NCBI GenBank assembly: GCA_001247695.2
Contig: LGRX02034735.1
Coordinates: forward strand, 1 to 64,000
Direction: 5' to 3'
Origin: Cymbomonas tetramitiformis
Lineage: Eukaryota > Chlorophyta > Pyramimonadophyceae > Pyramimonadales > Pyramimonadaceae
DNA length: 64,000 bases
Shown here: positions 44,975 through 54,712 of the stretch, in pieces
Layout: the number at the start of each line of letters is the position of its first letter
Position numbering within the stretch: the first letter of the stretch is position 1
Notes under the pieces: model-generated
What the model was told of the DNA's origin: nothing
Seen by the model: the letters and a program-made list of their open reading frames with translations, nothing else
Database searches by the model: none
Program-made: the position numbers and the translations under genes

Positions 44975-47900
44975 ATGGATGCCCGTGAACACGGGTCCAA
45001 ACCCGGCAGCGGTGGCGCTGCCAGTGCACAGGTAGGCGATCTACTTCACACAATAGTTCGCGCTGCTTTCCTGAGTATAACTTTCGTGTAGGCATAGTGT
45101 ACGGGTCATCATTTTACGGTATGTGCAATCACAGAGCGAAGGGATCGACCGTCGCGAACGTCTGCGACGTCTTGCGTTGGAGACCATCGACTTGGCTAAG
45201 GATCCATATTTCATGAGAAATCATCTAGGAAGGTGCCTTACAACAGCTAGACAACCCAGAGAAATATTTTCCGATCACGTTTGCTGCTTTATCCAGGGCA
45301 TTGTACTGGCTTCTGAATATTTTAACCCCGACTGTTCGCTGCGACTCTTTCAACACTGAATCCTAGATCTGGTTTAACACTGAATCCTAACTGTTTTGTG
45401 GGTCTTCTTGCCTTTTGCAGCTACGAATGCCGATTATGTTTAACCCTTCACAACAACGAGGGCAATTATCTTGCACACACGCAGGTACAGAGACGATCAC
45501 TTGCACTTTAGTCCTCGGGCCTCAGCCTCGGATTGGGGTTTCAGTGGTTTTCCCTTTATTCCTGAAGATGCGCTCTGCGTCGCGCTGTACTCCACTGCAC
45601 TCTGCAATTTCACTATAGGATGAATTTCTCCACTCTGCCCTGACCACCATCGCTTGTCTCATGTTTGAAACGACTCGCATGTGGAGAAAGCCTTAAAACA
45701 AATTTTCCAAGGCGATACCTGTTCCGACGCTTTTCTCGAAGCGGTAAATGGCAACTGCCTTTCCGGTTTCATTTTGTCGTAGTGAACAATACCATTTCCT
45801 CGGGCCTTCGCTTTGATTATTCGGGCGCCATTCCAGGGCAACCCCTCGGGAAACCCCAAAAGCGAAACGCGCAAGGCGCATCGCCAGTGCCAGCGGGGAA
45901 AAGGCGCCTGTTGTAAAACATGCTTGTGACCAGGGTTTCCCCGTTTGCAGCGCGCTTCGCTACATGCAGATTGCAGTCCCCAAGTGCGAGGCACTCTGCA
46001 GGGTTTCATCCGCAGCTATTTTCAGTCACCGACTGTCCTCTTCCGAACAGACTGCCTTATCGTAAACTCATGTAACGCTCATTTTTCAAGGCTTATCGCC
46101 GCTTCGCTAGATATTTGTGTGGCGATCCCACTTATCAATTTGGGCCGGTGAAGCTAATACAACGTTCTGTCTTCGGGCGTCAGATGCATATGGACGTTCT
46201 CTCGCATTGCGCTGTTTACCATAGGTCTTTTCACGCCATTCCAAAGGGTTCGCGCTTTCCAACAGTTGCCTCAAAGTTCCGTCAAACAGGGCTCCTCAAG
46301 ACGTATTATCAACGGGTGCCGTGGGCGTCGTTCGCGTAACACTACTTATCGATCGAACCGCTTTTCGCGCCTTTCAGTACTTTTGGTCGTAGCATGGGAC
46401 CCAGATCCGTGTTCTGCTCGAAACACGCGAGCCGTGAGATTTAAACCGCTGGAGATGGTGTACAACAGCTTTGGCAGCGCGGCCTCGTGGTTTTCGCGCT
46501 TCGGTATTTAAGTAATTTTCGCCGAACGGCTTAGAAGGATTCGTGGGCTTTCTCACATCTCGTTTCCTAAAGTCGCTTTCAACGTGGCTTGGGCGGAGCC
46601 GAGGGCTTCCCCGCATTCCCTCGTCTCAGGCCGACGAACCTTGGAAACCCCTCCCTTTCATTTCCAAGTGCATCCTGTTGCGTGGTTTTCTCCAAGGGCT
46701 CTTGGCTTTTGTGTCTTAGTTGAGAAGCTTTCAACAGTCGGCACCTTGCACCCGCTGCCATAGTTGAGAAGCTTTCAACAGTCGGCACCTTGCACCCGCT
46801 GCCATAGTTGAGAAGCTTTCAACAGTCGGCACCTTGCACCCGCTGCCATAGTTGAGAAGCTTTCAACAATCGGCACCTTGCACCCGCTGCCATAGTTGAG
46901 AAGCTTTCAACAGTCGGCACCTTGCACCCGCTGCCATAGTTGCACGACGCATATGGTGCGGCTTTTGGATAAGCGTTAGCCTGAAGCCACGAGCGCAAAC
47001 ATGCCCGCTCGCCTGAAGGCGGAAGACTGGCTTGGAAACCGGTGCAGGGAAAGAGGCATCAGCAGAATTTGGCAAAGAGGGCCGCTCGAGAGGCAGCTGA
47101 AGCGCCCTCTCAACCACAGCCAAACAAGCGAAAAGTGTCGGTCCGCAAAACCGTTAAAATCGGAAGGCCGGGATACTGCGTGACGAAGCAATTTGATCAC
47201 GAATCGAAGCAGCGCTCCCTGCTCTTCCAGGTGCCGCCCGGCCTCCGCGCTCCCTGCTCTTCCAGGTGCCGCCCGGCCTCCGCGCTCCCTGCTCTTCCAG
47301 GTGCCGCCCGGCCTCCGCGCTCCTGCTCTTCAGGTGCTCCGCGCTCCCTGCCTTCCAGGTGCCGCCCGGCCTCCGGCTCCCTGCTCTTCCAGGTGCCGCC
47401 CGGCCTCCGCGCTCCTGCTCTTCCAGGTGCCGCCCGGCCTCCGCTCCCTGCTCTTCCAGGTGCCGCCCGCCTCCGCGCTCCCTGCTCTTCCAGGTGCCGC
47501 CCGCCTCCGCGCTCCCTGCTCTTCCCAGGTGCCGCCCGGCCTCCGCGCTCCTGCTCTTCCAGGTGCCGCCCGGCCTCCGCGCTCCCTGCTTCAGGTGCTC
47601 GCTCCCTGCTCTTCCAGGTGCCGCCCGGCCTCACGCTCCCGCTCTTCTGCCGCCCGGCCTCCAGGTGCCGCCCGGCCTCCGCGCTCCCTGCTCTTCCAGG
47701 TGCCGCCCGGCCTCCGCGCTCCCTGCTCTTCCAGGTGCCGCCCGGCCTCCGCGCTCCCCGCGCTTCCAGGCGCCGCCCGGCCTCCGCGCTCCCTGCTCTT
47801 CCAGGTGCCGCCCGGCCTCCGCGCTCCCTGCTCTTCCAGGTGCCGCCCGGCCTCCGCGCTCCCTGCTCTTCCAGGTGCCGCCCGGCCTTCGCATTGCTTG

Positions 47901-50252
47901 CAGCTGCGCCTGCTGAGGTGCACAGCGCTTGCCCCCCAAAGTCGGGCCGCCCTAAAGTTCGCCGCCGCTTCCTGTGCAAGTCTCCGCGCGTGCTTGGCTC
48001 AGCTGTTGGTTTCCGCTCAGTGGAGTTCGGGCCGCCGCCACGAGTCAGTATGCACAGGGCATCCGTTCCCCAGCAGCTCGTTCCGAATCCGTTCCTCAGA
48101 AGCTTGTTGCGAATCCGGCAACAGGTGGAGGCTGAGGCTTCCCCAGACGTTCCCGAAGGCCCTCACTTACTGGCCTAGCCGGCAGGAAGTCCTGCTTTTG
48201 CCCCAATAAGGCTCAACTAAAGACCTTCAGCCTGTCTGCCTCGCAGATCGAATACCCCGAGATCGAGGAGGGCACCACCCCCCGACATCGCTTCATGTCC
48301 TCCATCGAGCAGAAAATTGAGCCCTGGGATAAGAAGTACCTGTACCTGCTCTTCGCCGCGGAGCCTTACGAGGTCATCTCATTCAAGGTGGCTGCCCCAC
48401 GGGAGTCTACGATCCTCTGCCCTGCACGAGTTGCCACTGGCGCGTGTCAAGGGAATCCATTGTTGCTACCCGAGACGGCCTTGCGTTTTTGGCCGCTCGA
48501 AAGTGGTGCATGTCCGCCCTCTTGTTCCAGGAGATCAAGCAGGGCGCCCTGGTGGCTGCTCCAGACCTGCAGCACGTGCATAGAGAGAGCGACTCACTCA
48601 CGTGTAGACCCGCTGTACCCTCCTCTGCGATCCCCTGGGCAAAGATCCTTTTCTGTCCGATTTCGGCACATCTCTGAGTCCTGCGCTCTTCAGTGCATCC
48701 AGCTTGTGGGGCGTCTGCACCCTCCCGCCGTGGCCTAGGACACGCCGTGCTTGAGGGCCTGCGGGGCGTCTGCACCCTCCCGCCGTGGCCTAGCACACGC
48801 CGTGCTTGAGGGCCTGTGGCGCCCGGTGGGCAGGTTCCCAATGTGGAGGTTGACAAGACCGGAAACAAGTTTTTTAGCTACTGGGAGCCGGACAAGAAGA
48901 CGTACACTCTGCAGGTGTGCCCCTGCTTGTGTGCTGTGCTGTGCGCCAGGGTTGTAAGGCGGGTCTCGCAGAGAGCACCGAACCTCGGGCTGCCCGTCCC
49001 CGGAAGCTTGGATGCGCAGAACGCAATGCACCGGTCCTGATGACACAGAGAGTTGACTTAGGGCTGGTTCTGGTGACACAGAGAGTAGAGTTAGGGCTGG
49101 TTCTGGTGACACGGAGAGTTGACTTAGGGCTGGTTCTGGTGACACAGAGAGTTGACTTAGGGCTGGTTCTGGTGACACGGAGAGGTGACTTAGGGCTGGT
49201 TCTGGTGACAAAGAGAGTTGACCTCAGGCCAGTTGTGGTGTTAAAGAAGGTTGACCTAGGGCTGGTTTTAGTTTCCCCAAAACTAGACTTAGGCATGCGC
49301 TTCCTTCTTTTAAGTGTTGTGCCACCTGGGCTGTGTGGCATCAGCGCATTGTCAGCAGGCCTTTCAGTGCACCCTCCTGGCTTTCATACCCGCAGGGCAA
49401 GTGCTCACAGATGTGCAGCAGCTCGCTTCTCCTTCATTGTTGCCCTGTATCTGAGTGGCTCCTGGGTGGTCTCCCTGTGCCTTGCAGCTGTACTTCAAGG
49501 GCGGCCGAGGTTCGGGTGGGATGGGTCCATCTGCGCCTTCTGGCGTGGCGCCACCACCTCTTCCAGGGGGGCCTCCCCCCGGCATGCCACCTCCGCCAGG
49601 GGGCTTTCCTCATAACATGCCCCCCCCGCCTCCCCTGGGTGGTGGTCGCCCAGGCGGCATGCCGCCTCCACCAGGGGGTCCCCCGCCACATGGCCCACCA
49701 CCCGGCATGCCCCCTCCTCCTGGGATGATGGGCGGCCCTCCCCCAGGCATGCCTCCTCCTCCAGGTGCGACCACCTTACTCTTCCAGGCCGCCGTCGCTT
49801 GAGAGCGTAAACACGCCACAGCGACATCATACACCCTGCAAAATCACCCCTGCATGGCATTGCAATCTTGGCTCCAGGGTATATGGAGGGAAAGTCGGAT
49901 ACTTGGGCACTTTTGGGGGACTCTTTGGATTTTGAAATTGTGTCCTGCATATGTCTGTATCTCCCGTTGCATGTGTCCACGTCCGATGGGCACTAAAGTG
50001 GCATCTGCGCTTGGCTTTGTGAGTGATGTGCTTGATTATGGTAGCATTTGCGCTTGGCTCGGTGAGTGATGTGCCTGATTGCGGGATCCTGCAGGAGGAC
50101 CCCGAGGCATGCCTCCTCCTCCCATGGGACTGCCACCACCGCCCCGTGGAATGCCACCCCCACCACAAGGAATGCCTCCTCCCCCCATGGGAATGCCCCC
50201 TCCGCCACATGGAATGCCTCCTCCCATGGGAATGCCTCCTCCACCGCGGTAG
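44975..50252 (+). CDS. SF3A2: Splicing factor 3A subunit 2 (SAP62 / Prp11), complete, 8 exons
   Basis: Component of the U2 snRNP SF3a complex needed for prespliceosome assembly. Exons: 44975-45031, 45135-45232, 45421-45484, 47048-47230, 48247-48387, 48834-48914, 49488-49764, 50095-50252; all GT-AG, 352 codons plus stop. N-terminus MDAREHGSKPGSGG, then IDRRERLRRLALETIDLAKD. The matrin-type C2H2 zinc finger ECRLCLTLHNNEGNYLAHTQ + GKRHQ is split between exons 3 and 4. It is followed by KTVKIGRPGYCVTKQ, the IEYPEIEEGTTPRHRFMSS block, YLLFAAEPYEVISFK, FFSYWEPDKKTYTLQ, and a Pro/Gly/Met-rich tail (GMPPPP units) as in other SF3A2. An in-frame ATG at 44966 would add three residues; I prefer 44975 because plant orthologues start at MD. 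Each of introns 3 to 7 carries a tandem repeat or duplication; in intron 4 it copies the splice donor itself. Confidence 0.96.
46716..46940 (+). repeat. 44 bp minisatellite in SF3A2 intron 3, ~5 copies
   Basis: The unit includes TTGAGAAGCTTTCAACAGTC and GGCACCTTGCACCCGCTGCC. Copies are almost identical, so the expansion is recent. Confidence 0.95.
47208..47895 (+). repeat. 35 bp minisatellite spanning the exon 4 / intron 4 splice donor, ~20 copies
   Basis: The first unit is the end of exon 4 (CGCTCCCTGCTCTTCCAG) plus the start of intron 4 (GTGCCGCCCGGCCTC). About 20 copies follow head to tail. Most keep CTTCCAG|GTGCCG intact; a few are shortened (for example near 47325, 47591, 47643) and one has GGCGCC (near 47769). 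Because 35 is not a multiple of 3 and the unit is stop-free, long open frames appear in several frames on both strands. Confidence 0.95.
48707..48820 (+). repeat. ~57 bp tandem duplication in SF3A2 intron 5
   Basis: Two copies of a segment beginning GGGGCGTCTGCACCCTCCCG and ending GTGCTTGAGGGCCTG lie just upstream of exon 6. Confidence 0.9.
49036..49285 (+). repeat. 33 bp minisatellite in SF3A2 intron 6, ~7 copies
   Basis: The unit holds GTGACACAGAGAGTTGACTT and AGGGCTGGTTCTG. The first five copies are nearly identical; the last two or three decay. Each copy contains a donor-like CTG|GTGACA. Confidence 0.93.
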
Positions 50253-51620
50253 GAGTGCTCACCGGCTGGACTCTGGAAAAGCTAAGCAACCTTCTGCAAA
50301 ATGGCATTCATTGTTTCGATGCTTGATAACTATACCAGCAATCGTGGTGGTTGCGTGACGGTTCCAGTTATGGTCTGGCCTGCACTTACCTTACAAGGTC
50401 AACTGGCAAACTCACAGCTGTCTGTTATGTGCAAGGAGTGCCACCTAGAAGCTCACAGCCATCTGTTATCCGTAAAGAGTCCCTGCTAGCAAACTCGCAA
50501 TCATCTTCTACGCGTTAGCGCCTGCAGGCAAAAGTCAGCCATCTATCACATACAATGAGCACTCTCTGGCAAATGTATTTGCAATCTGTCTCGTGCAAGG
50601 GGTACTTGCGGGCAACCCCATCTTGCTGAAGGTTGTGCATTCAGCACGATGATGCTGAACTTTATGGATAGGTAGGTATCAGGTTGTGCACTTATCCCGA
50701 TATCAATAACTGCCATCAATGAAACACAGATAATTGGAACAATTAGAACGGTGTTAATTTGCTCCTGTGATTTGAGGTCAAATCCGCACTGCAGTGTTCG
50801 TTGTGCTTTCATGATTTCTTTGTGAGATGTATACCACTGGCTAATGTGCACTCGGTTACACTCAGTGTGCACTACCTTACACACATAATAGACTCTATAT
50901 ATGATTTGAGATTTGTGACCACATGAAGTCTTCAGTTTGCGAGTCTAAAACTAATTAATCGTCGGTGAACTTAAATCGTGACTATATGTAGGAAATGTAG
51001 AGTAAACAGTCACAAATGGGTCTACTTAAGAATTCACCTTCCGAACTGACGCGGCGACCGGCAATGTATTTCAGCCATGTTTCATCCGCGGATCCTAGAC
51101 GGTCGGAATCGTGCTCTACCCCTTCATTCTCCGCCAAATGCTCAAGAACTTCCCATCCATCGAGCCTAAACTCTTCATGCGTCCCTAGCATGGGCTGTCT
51201 CTAAGCTATATGTCTCCTTACAAGAATTGGGGCGTAGTTTATAAGAATTTGAGATATGTTAATTTTGGGCCGCGCATATGTGTGTGAGTGAAAATTGAGT
51301 GGTTTATGAGTTTGATGCAAACAAATAATGGGCATGCAAATTTTCAAGTGGTATATATATACAAGTTGGCCCATTAAAACTAGTACACTTTTCCGGTCTA
51401 CGAGAGTCACTTTAGCATTGCATCGAGCTGCGGAGTGTGATCCTAATGGCACTTGGTGGAAGGGTGCAGGGCCCACACATAGTTATAATTGCCTCACCAC
51501 AATTCCAATCAAGCTCCCCCTGTGCTAGGACAACATACTGTGTCATGCGCGGATGACTCAGCGGTGTCATACATGCTAGCAGTGCCATGCGCGCCTTACG
51601 ATATTAGCGCCCGAGACCCC
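50253..51620. other. SF3A2 3' flank; no gene seen
   Basis: The SF3A2 3' UTR is expected at the start. A minus-strand frame at 51030-51190 (EEFRLDGWEVLEHLAENE...) reads protein-like but is short and isolated. Nothing else recognised. Confidence 0.45.
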
Positions 51621-52040
51621 TGTTGAGGAAGAGACCCCCCTTTAGTGGGAGTACACAGTACTAGTGTACGGTGTAATAAGGTGTCATAGTGAAGCACTGA
51701 CACCTCATACTGCATGATACTGTAGTAGAAGCATCTGATAGGTTAATGGGACTTGGTCATGCTGACTAGGATTAACTCAGGGAGTTGAGTGAATAAGTAA
51801 TGGCCAAGGCCAAAGAAACAGTTGAGTTCCCAAGAGTAAATACAGCCGACATGGCAAAAGATGTAATCCTAATTCTTACCTGCGAGTATATGTAGTAAGT
51901 CGAGACATAGTAGTCCTATGTCTAAAGAGCTGACCTAGCAGTACCTAGGCAGTTGGTCATTATATGCAGTCCATATATGACTCCACCAGTAGTTACAGTG
52001 CCTTGTGAGGAGCAGTCCTCCCACAAAATGGTATCAGTGT
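51621..52040 (+). mobile_element. LTR plus tRNA-Met-type primer binding site (orphan 5' end)
   Basis: A 405 bp segment begins TGTTGAGGA and ends TCCTCCCACA (short inverted ends, TG...CA). Three bases later comes TGGTATCAG (52029-52037), the usual tRNA-iMet primer site of plant LTR retrotransposons. Leader-like sequence follows to about 52316 without any gag. It is read as the 5' end of a truncated plus-strand element. Confidence 0.6.
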
Positions 52041-52316
52041 GCTACGCACCACCACCACCGCTTCCGCCGAAATTTTCTGCTTTCGACTTGTGACTTTTCC
52101 GGCGACTTTATACCGTGACTTCAGCTTCAATGTTATTTGAGATCTGCCAGTGTGTGTTACGCTTACCCGGGGCCTCCCCTGACGCGACTTCAGTTACGGC
52201 ATTTATCAGCTCGCTGGCTTGTGACACCCACATAAATTATCGTTTATTTGCTTGCAAAAGCGAATTTCTTCTTCGACGCGTTGTGTAATTGTAGTTCATA
52301 CTGGATCCTAGAAATC

Positions 52317-52343
52317 GGGCGCTTTTAGGGCCTAAAAGCGCCC
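52317..52343. repeat. 27 bp perfect palindrome beside an LTR copy
   Basis: GGGCGCTTTTAGG, one G, then CCTAAAAGCGCCC. It abuts the end of the LTR copy at 52345. Could be a junction relic or a terminator-like hairpin; no direct evidence for either. Confidence 0.7.
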
Positions 52344-52344
52344 A

Positions 52345-52562
52345 TGTCGCAAACGCGTGTGCATGATGGTACGAATATTCTCGGAACCGGGCAATCTTAA
52401 CACTCGCGGATGATCATAAGTTCGTCATTAACATTCACTGGTGTCGGTAACTGTCCAAGCAATCTCAACACAGCACAAGATCGTAGAGCTACAAAATTTT
52501 TGAAATTCTGATATTCTGAGATCGAACACTAAGCTCTTTCATGCAAGCCCAGATTTCCAACA
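52345..52562 (-). repeat. 218 bp LTR copy 2 (Gypsy-associated)
   Basis: The minus strand begins TGTTGGAAATCTGG and ends TTTGCGACA. It is the same length as, and nearly identical to, 53087-53304; I saw one difference. Confidence 0.85.
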
Positions 52563-53086
52563 GAAAAAGTATAAAAACAGCAGTAAAATATATTCATCAA
52601 AATCGGTATAATAACCACAAAGTACGAATTATTGTACAAAAGCTGTGAGCAGAACTGTCTTAGCACTCTAGCACTGGCACGCGAACAGCCACCTAGCACT
52701 TGCGAAGGCAAAACAATAATGAGTCCACTACTCTGACCTACGGTCTGAGCTTACTTATATCTCAATGCTCTGTCACATTTCCCAAAACTGTAACGGGTTC
52801 TAGCCCTTAAATCTTCATCTGACCAATGGAAAGTCATCATTCCATGCCAGCTCTAACAATGTTACCGTTCACCACATTCTGACTGACACGTCAGTGGCAG
52901 AGGAGTCACTGTCATCTTCATCTTATCATTCCCTGGTCACCCGATAATGACCATATCTTCTCTGGCAGGTCTGCACCTCTCGGGCAGTCATCTTAGCGAA
53001 GCCTGTCACACTGTCATCTCTGTCACGCGTGTCACCAGCTGGACAAACCCGGCGCGGTACCATGAGAAGCCGGCGTTTGTTACAGC
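52563..53086 (-). other. 524 bp between the two LTR copies
   Basis: No frame or domain. In the minus sense the first bases after LTR copy 1 do not look like a primer binding site, so this is not obviously a miniature LTR element. Confidence 0.45.
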
Positions 53087-53304
53087 TGTCGCAAACGCGT
53101 GTGCATGATGGTACGAATATTCTCGGAACCGAGCAATCTTAACACTCGCGGATGATCATAAGTTCGTCATTAACATTCACTGGTGTCGGTAACTGTCCAA
53201 GCAATCTCAACACAGCACAAGATCGTAGAGCTACAAAATTTTTGAAATTCTGATATTCTGAGATCGAACACTAAGCTCTTTCATGCAAGCCCAGATTTCC
53301 AACA
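53087..53304 (-). repeat. 218 bp 3' LTR of the Gypsy element (copy 1)
   Basis: It starts with TG and ends with CA on the minus strand, directly preceded by a purine tract GATGGGGGA (53305-53313) as expected for plus-strand priming. It lies 37 bp after the polyprotein stop. Confidence 0.8.
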
Positions 53305-53341
53305 TCCCCCATCTGTAGCTGCTGCGTGCAGTAGCACAGAC

Positions 53342-54712
53342 TCAAATATGGGCTTGTTCAGCATACTGGGTCGTATCACCATCTGCCATGAACTTGCCCA
53401 AACTGAAAGTGAACATACCAATGCCTTCACCTTCTCCACCCTGTAACATCCTGGCTCTGACCAGCGGATTCTTGAATACCAAGACCCACATACACCTGCG
53501 GCCGATAGGTCCATGTTCCAAATGCCCAATCACATGCAAACGTCCAGTCTGACTCAATCGTCTGAAGTACGCGGCTCTGCTCTCGGTCATGTCTGTCAAG
53601 TAGTAAGATGGAACGTGGACACATGCCACCACACGACTGGCCATCACTGCCAATGGAAACGCGATATCCAGCGCTGCAAACCAAGGCGAAGTCACCACTG
53701 CGTCACAGACACCATACTTCTCCTTCCATATGCGATAGTTACCTGGCTGAAGTGCGTCACGCGCCTCAGACCAACCCAACTGAGAGTTCCAGTCATTATT
53801 CATAAATCTCAACTGCGGCCATTGCTCCACCATCACCTCACTGATGACCCCAGTACCTGCCCATGGGTCCCACACGCCATCGATGGACTTCCAGTCCACC
53901 TCTGTCGCCAAGCGCCTCACCTCGGAGGGCACTGTGATGACCAGCTCAAGCCCCCACTGCAGTGCGCTAGCTTCTCGCACCTGAGCCTTGGTCATATGTC
54001 TCAATTCTCCTCGTTTTTCAACTTCTTCTTCAGCCAAAGCAGGCACAAGAGGTGCATCCCTCAGCTGCCTTGCCATTGCCTTCTGTTCCCGGTATTTCTT
54101 GCTCAGCACCGTGCGATGTCCCTCATTCCAGTGCCCTGGCATGAAGATCTGCACGGCCTCAGAGAGCTTGTCCTGTCTGCCCCAATCAATCTGATCTGGC
54201 ATGTGGAGAAACATGTCCTTCTCATCCAACAGCATATCCCTGGACGAGATGGCATGCCAAGGCTGCGACTTGCCTCCCTTCACCACGCGACGGGGACCCA
54301 CGTCTGCTGGAAGCAGGCGCATGTCCGAGGACAGCTTCTCGTTCAGCTGTTGTTCCTTCATTCCCAATCTGTCCTCCAGGACCCAAGAGCTCTTGGTTTC
54401 CTGGGCTTGCACCTCAGCATTGGCGGCTTGCATCCTTGTGCCTGAGCACCTAGGACATAGCCACTCGCCCTCTGGTACTTCATTCAATGCTGGGGTAAGA
54501 CACCATAAATGGTACCCCTTGTTGCACGCGTCGCACAACAACATTTCTGCTTCTCCATCAGTCTTCCTGCACACTTCACATGCAAGGTGTCTGCTGGGCA
54601 CGGCTGCACTGCAGTCATACTGGTCCTTCACCTGCAGGTGACATGGCGCGATGCTCTGCACAGTGCTCTTCTCTCTTAACTTGGTGGCGTCCTCAAGCAC
54701 CACGACACCATG
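53342..54712 (-). CDS. PHD finger fused to a methyltransferase-like domain (polyprotein C-terminus)
   Basis: Follows integrase in the same frame after a single TGA (54713-54715). First a HGVVVLEDATKLREK...CHLQV stretch completes the integrase C-terminus. Then comes a PHD finger with C4HC3 spacing: CEVC, CDAC, H, C (YHLWC), CPRC. After about 180 residues of charged, helix-rich linker there is a Rossmann-like domain: VWDPWAGTGVISEVM (glycine loop as in SAM motif I), RFMNNDW (acidic end of strand 2), CDAVVTSPWFAALD (motif IV, SPWF where amino-methyltransferases have SPPY or DPPW), VVACVHVPSYYLTD and CMWVLVFK strands. PHD fingers read histone H3 tails, so this module could tether integration or methylation to chromatin. 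That link is inference. The change of the second Pro of the usual SPPY/DPPW makes N-methylation uncertain; it could be inactive or use another target. Confidence 0.75.
   Translation of the reverse strand, partial: HGVVVLEDATKLREKSTVQSIAPCHLQVKDQYDCSAAVPSRHLACEVCRKTDGEAEMLLCDACNKGYHLWCLTPALNEVPEGEWLCPRCSGTRMQAANAEVQAQETKSSWVLEDRLGMKEQQLNEKLSSDMRLLPADVGPRRVVKGGKSQPWHAISSRDMLLDEKDMFLHMPDQIDWGRQDKLSEAVQIFMPGHWNEGHRTVLSKKYREQKAMARQLRDAPLVPALAEEEVEKRGELRHMTKAQVREASALQWGLELVITVPSEVRRLATEVDWKSIDGVWDPWAGTGVISEVMVEQWPQLRFMNNDWNSQLGWSEARDALQPGNYRIWKEKYGVCDAVVTSPWFAALDIAFPLAVMASRVVACVHVPSYYLTDMTESRAAYFRRLSQTGRLHVIGHLEHGPIGRRCMWVLVFKNPLVRARMLQGGEGEGIGMFTFSLGKFMADGDTTQYAEQAHI

Noticed and set aside
47042..48209. 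Long plus-strand open frames (378 and 338 codons) and a 260-codon minus frame over the Pro/Ala/Arg-rich region
   Set aside because: They are produced by the stop-free 35 bp minisatellite in SF3A2 intron 4; only the first 61 codons of one frame are real exon 4.
48911..49615. 232-codon plus frame with repeated LGLVLVTQRVD units
   Set aside because: Reads through the 33 bp minisatellite of SF3A2 intron 6; splice sites on both sides define it as intron.
52345..53304. Miniature LTR element (TRIM)
   Set aside because: Not accepted as the main call because no primer site follows LTR copy 1 and a polypurine tract plus polyprotein stop sit directly before it; left as an alternative.
53513..54445. 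310-codon plus-strand frame
   Set aside because: It is antisense to the PHD-methyltransferase domain, whose motifs are clear on the minus strand.
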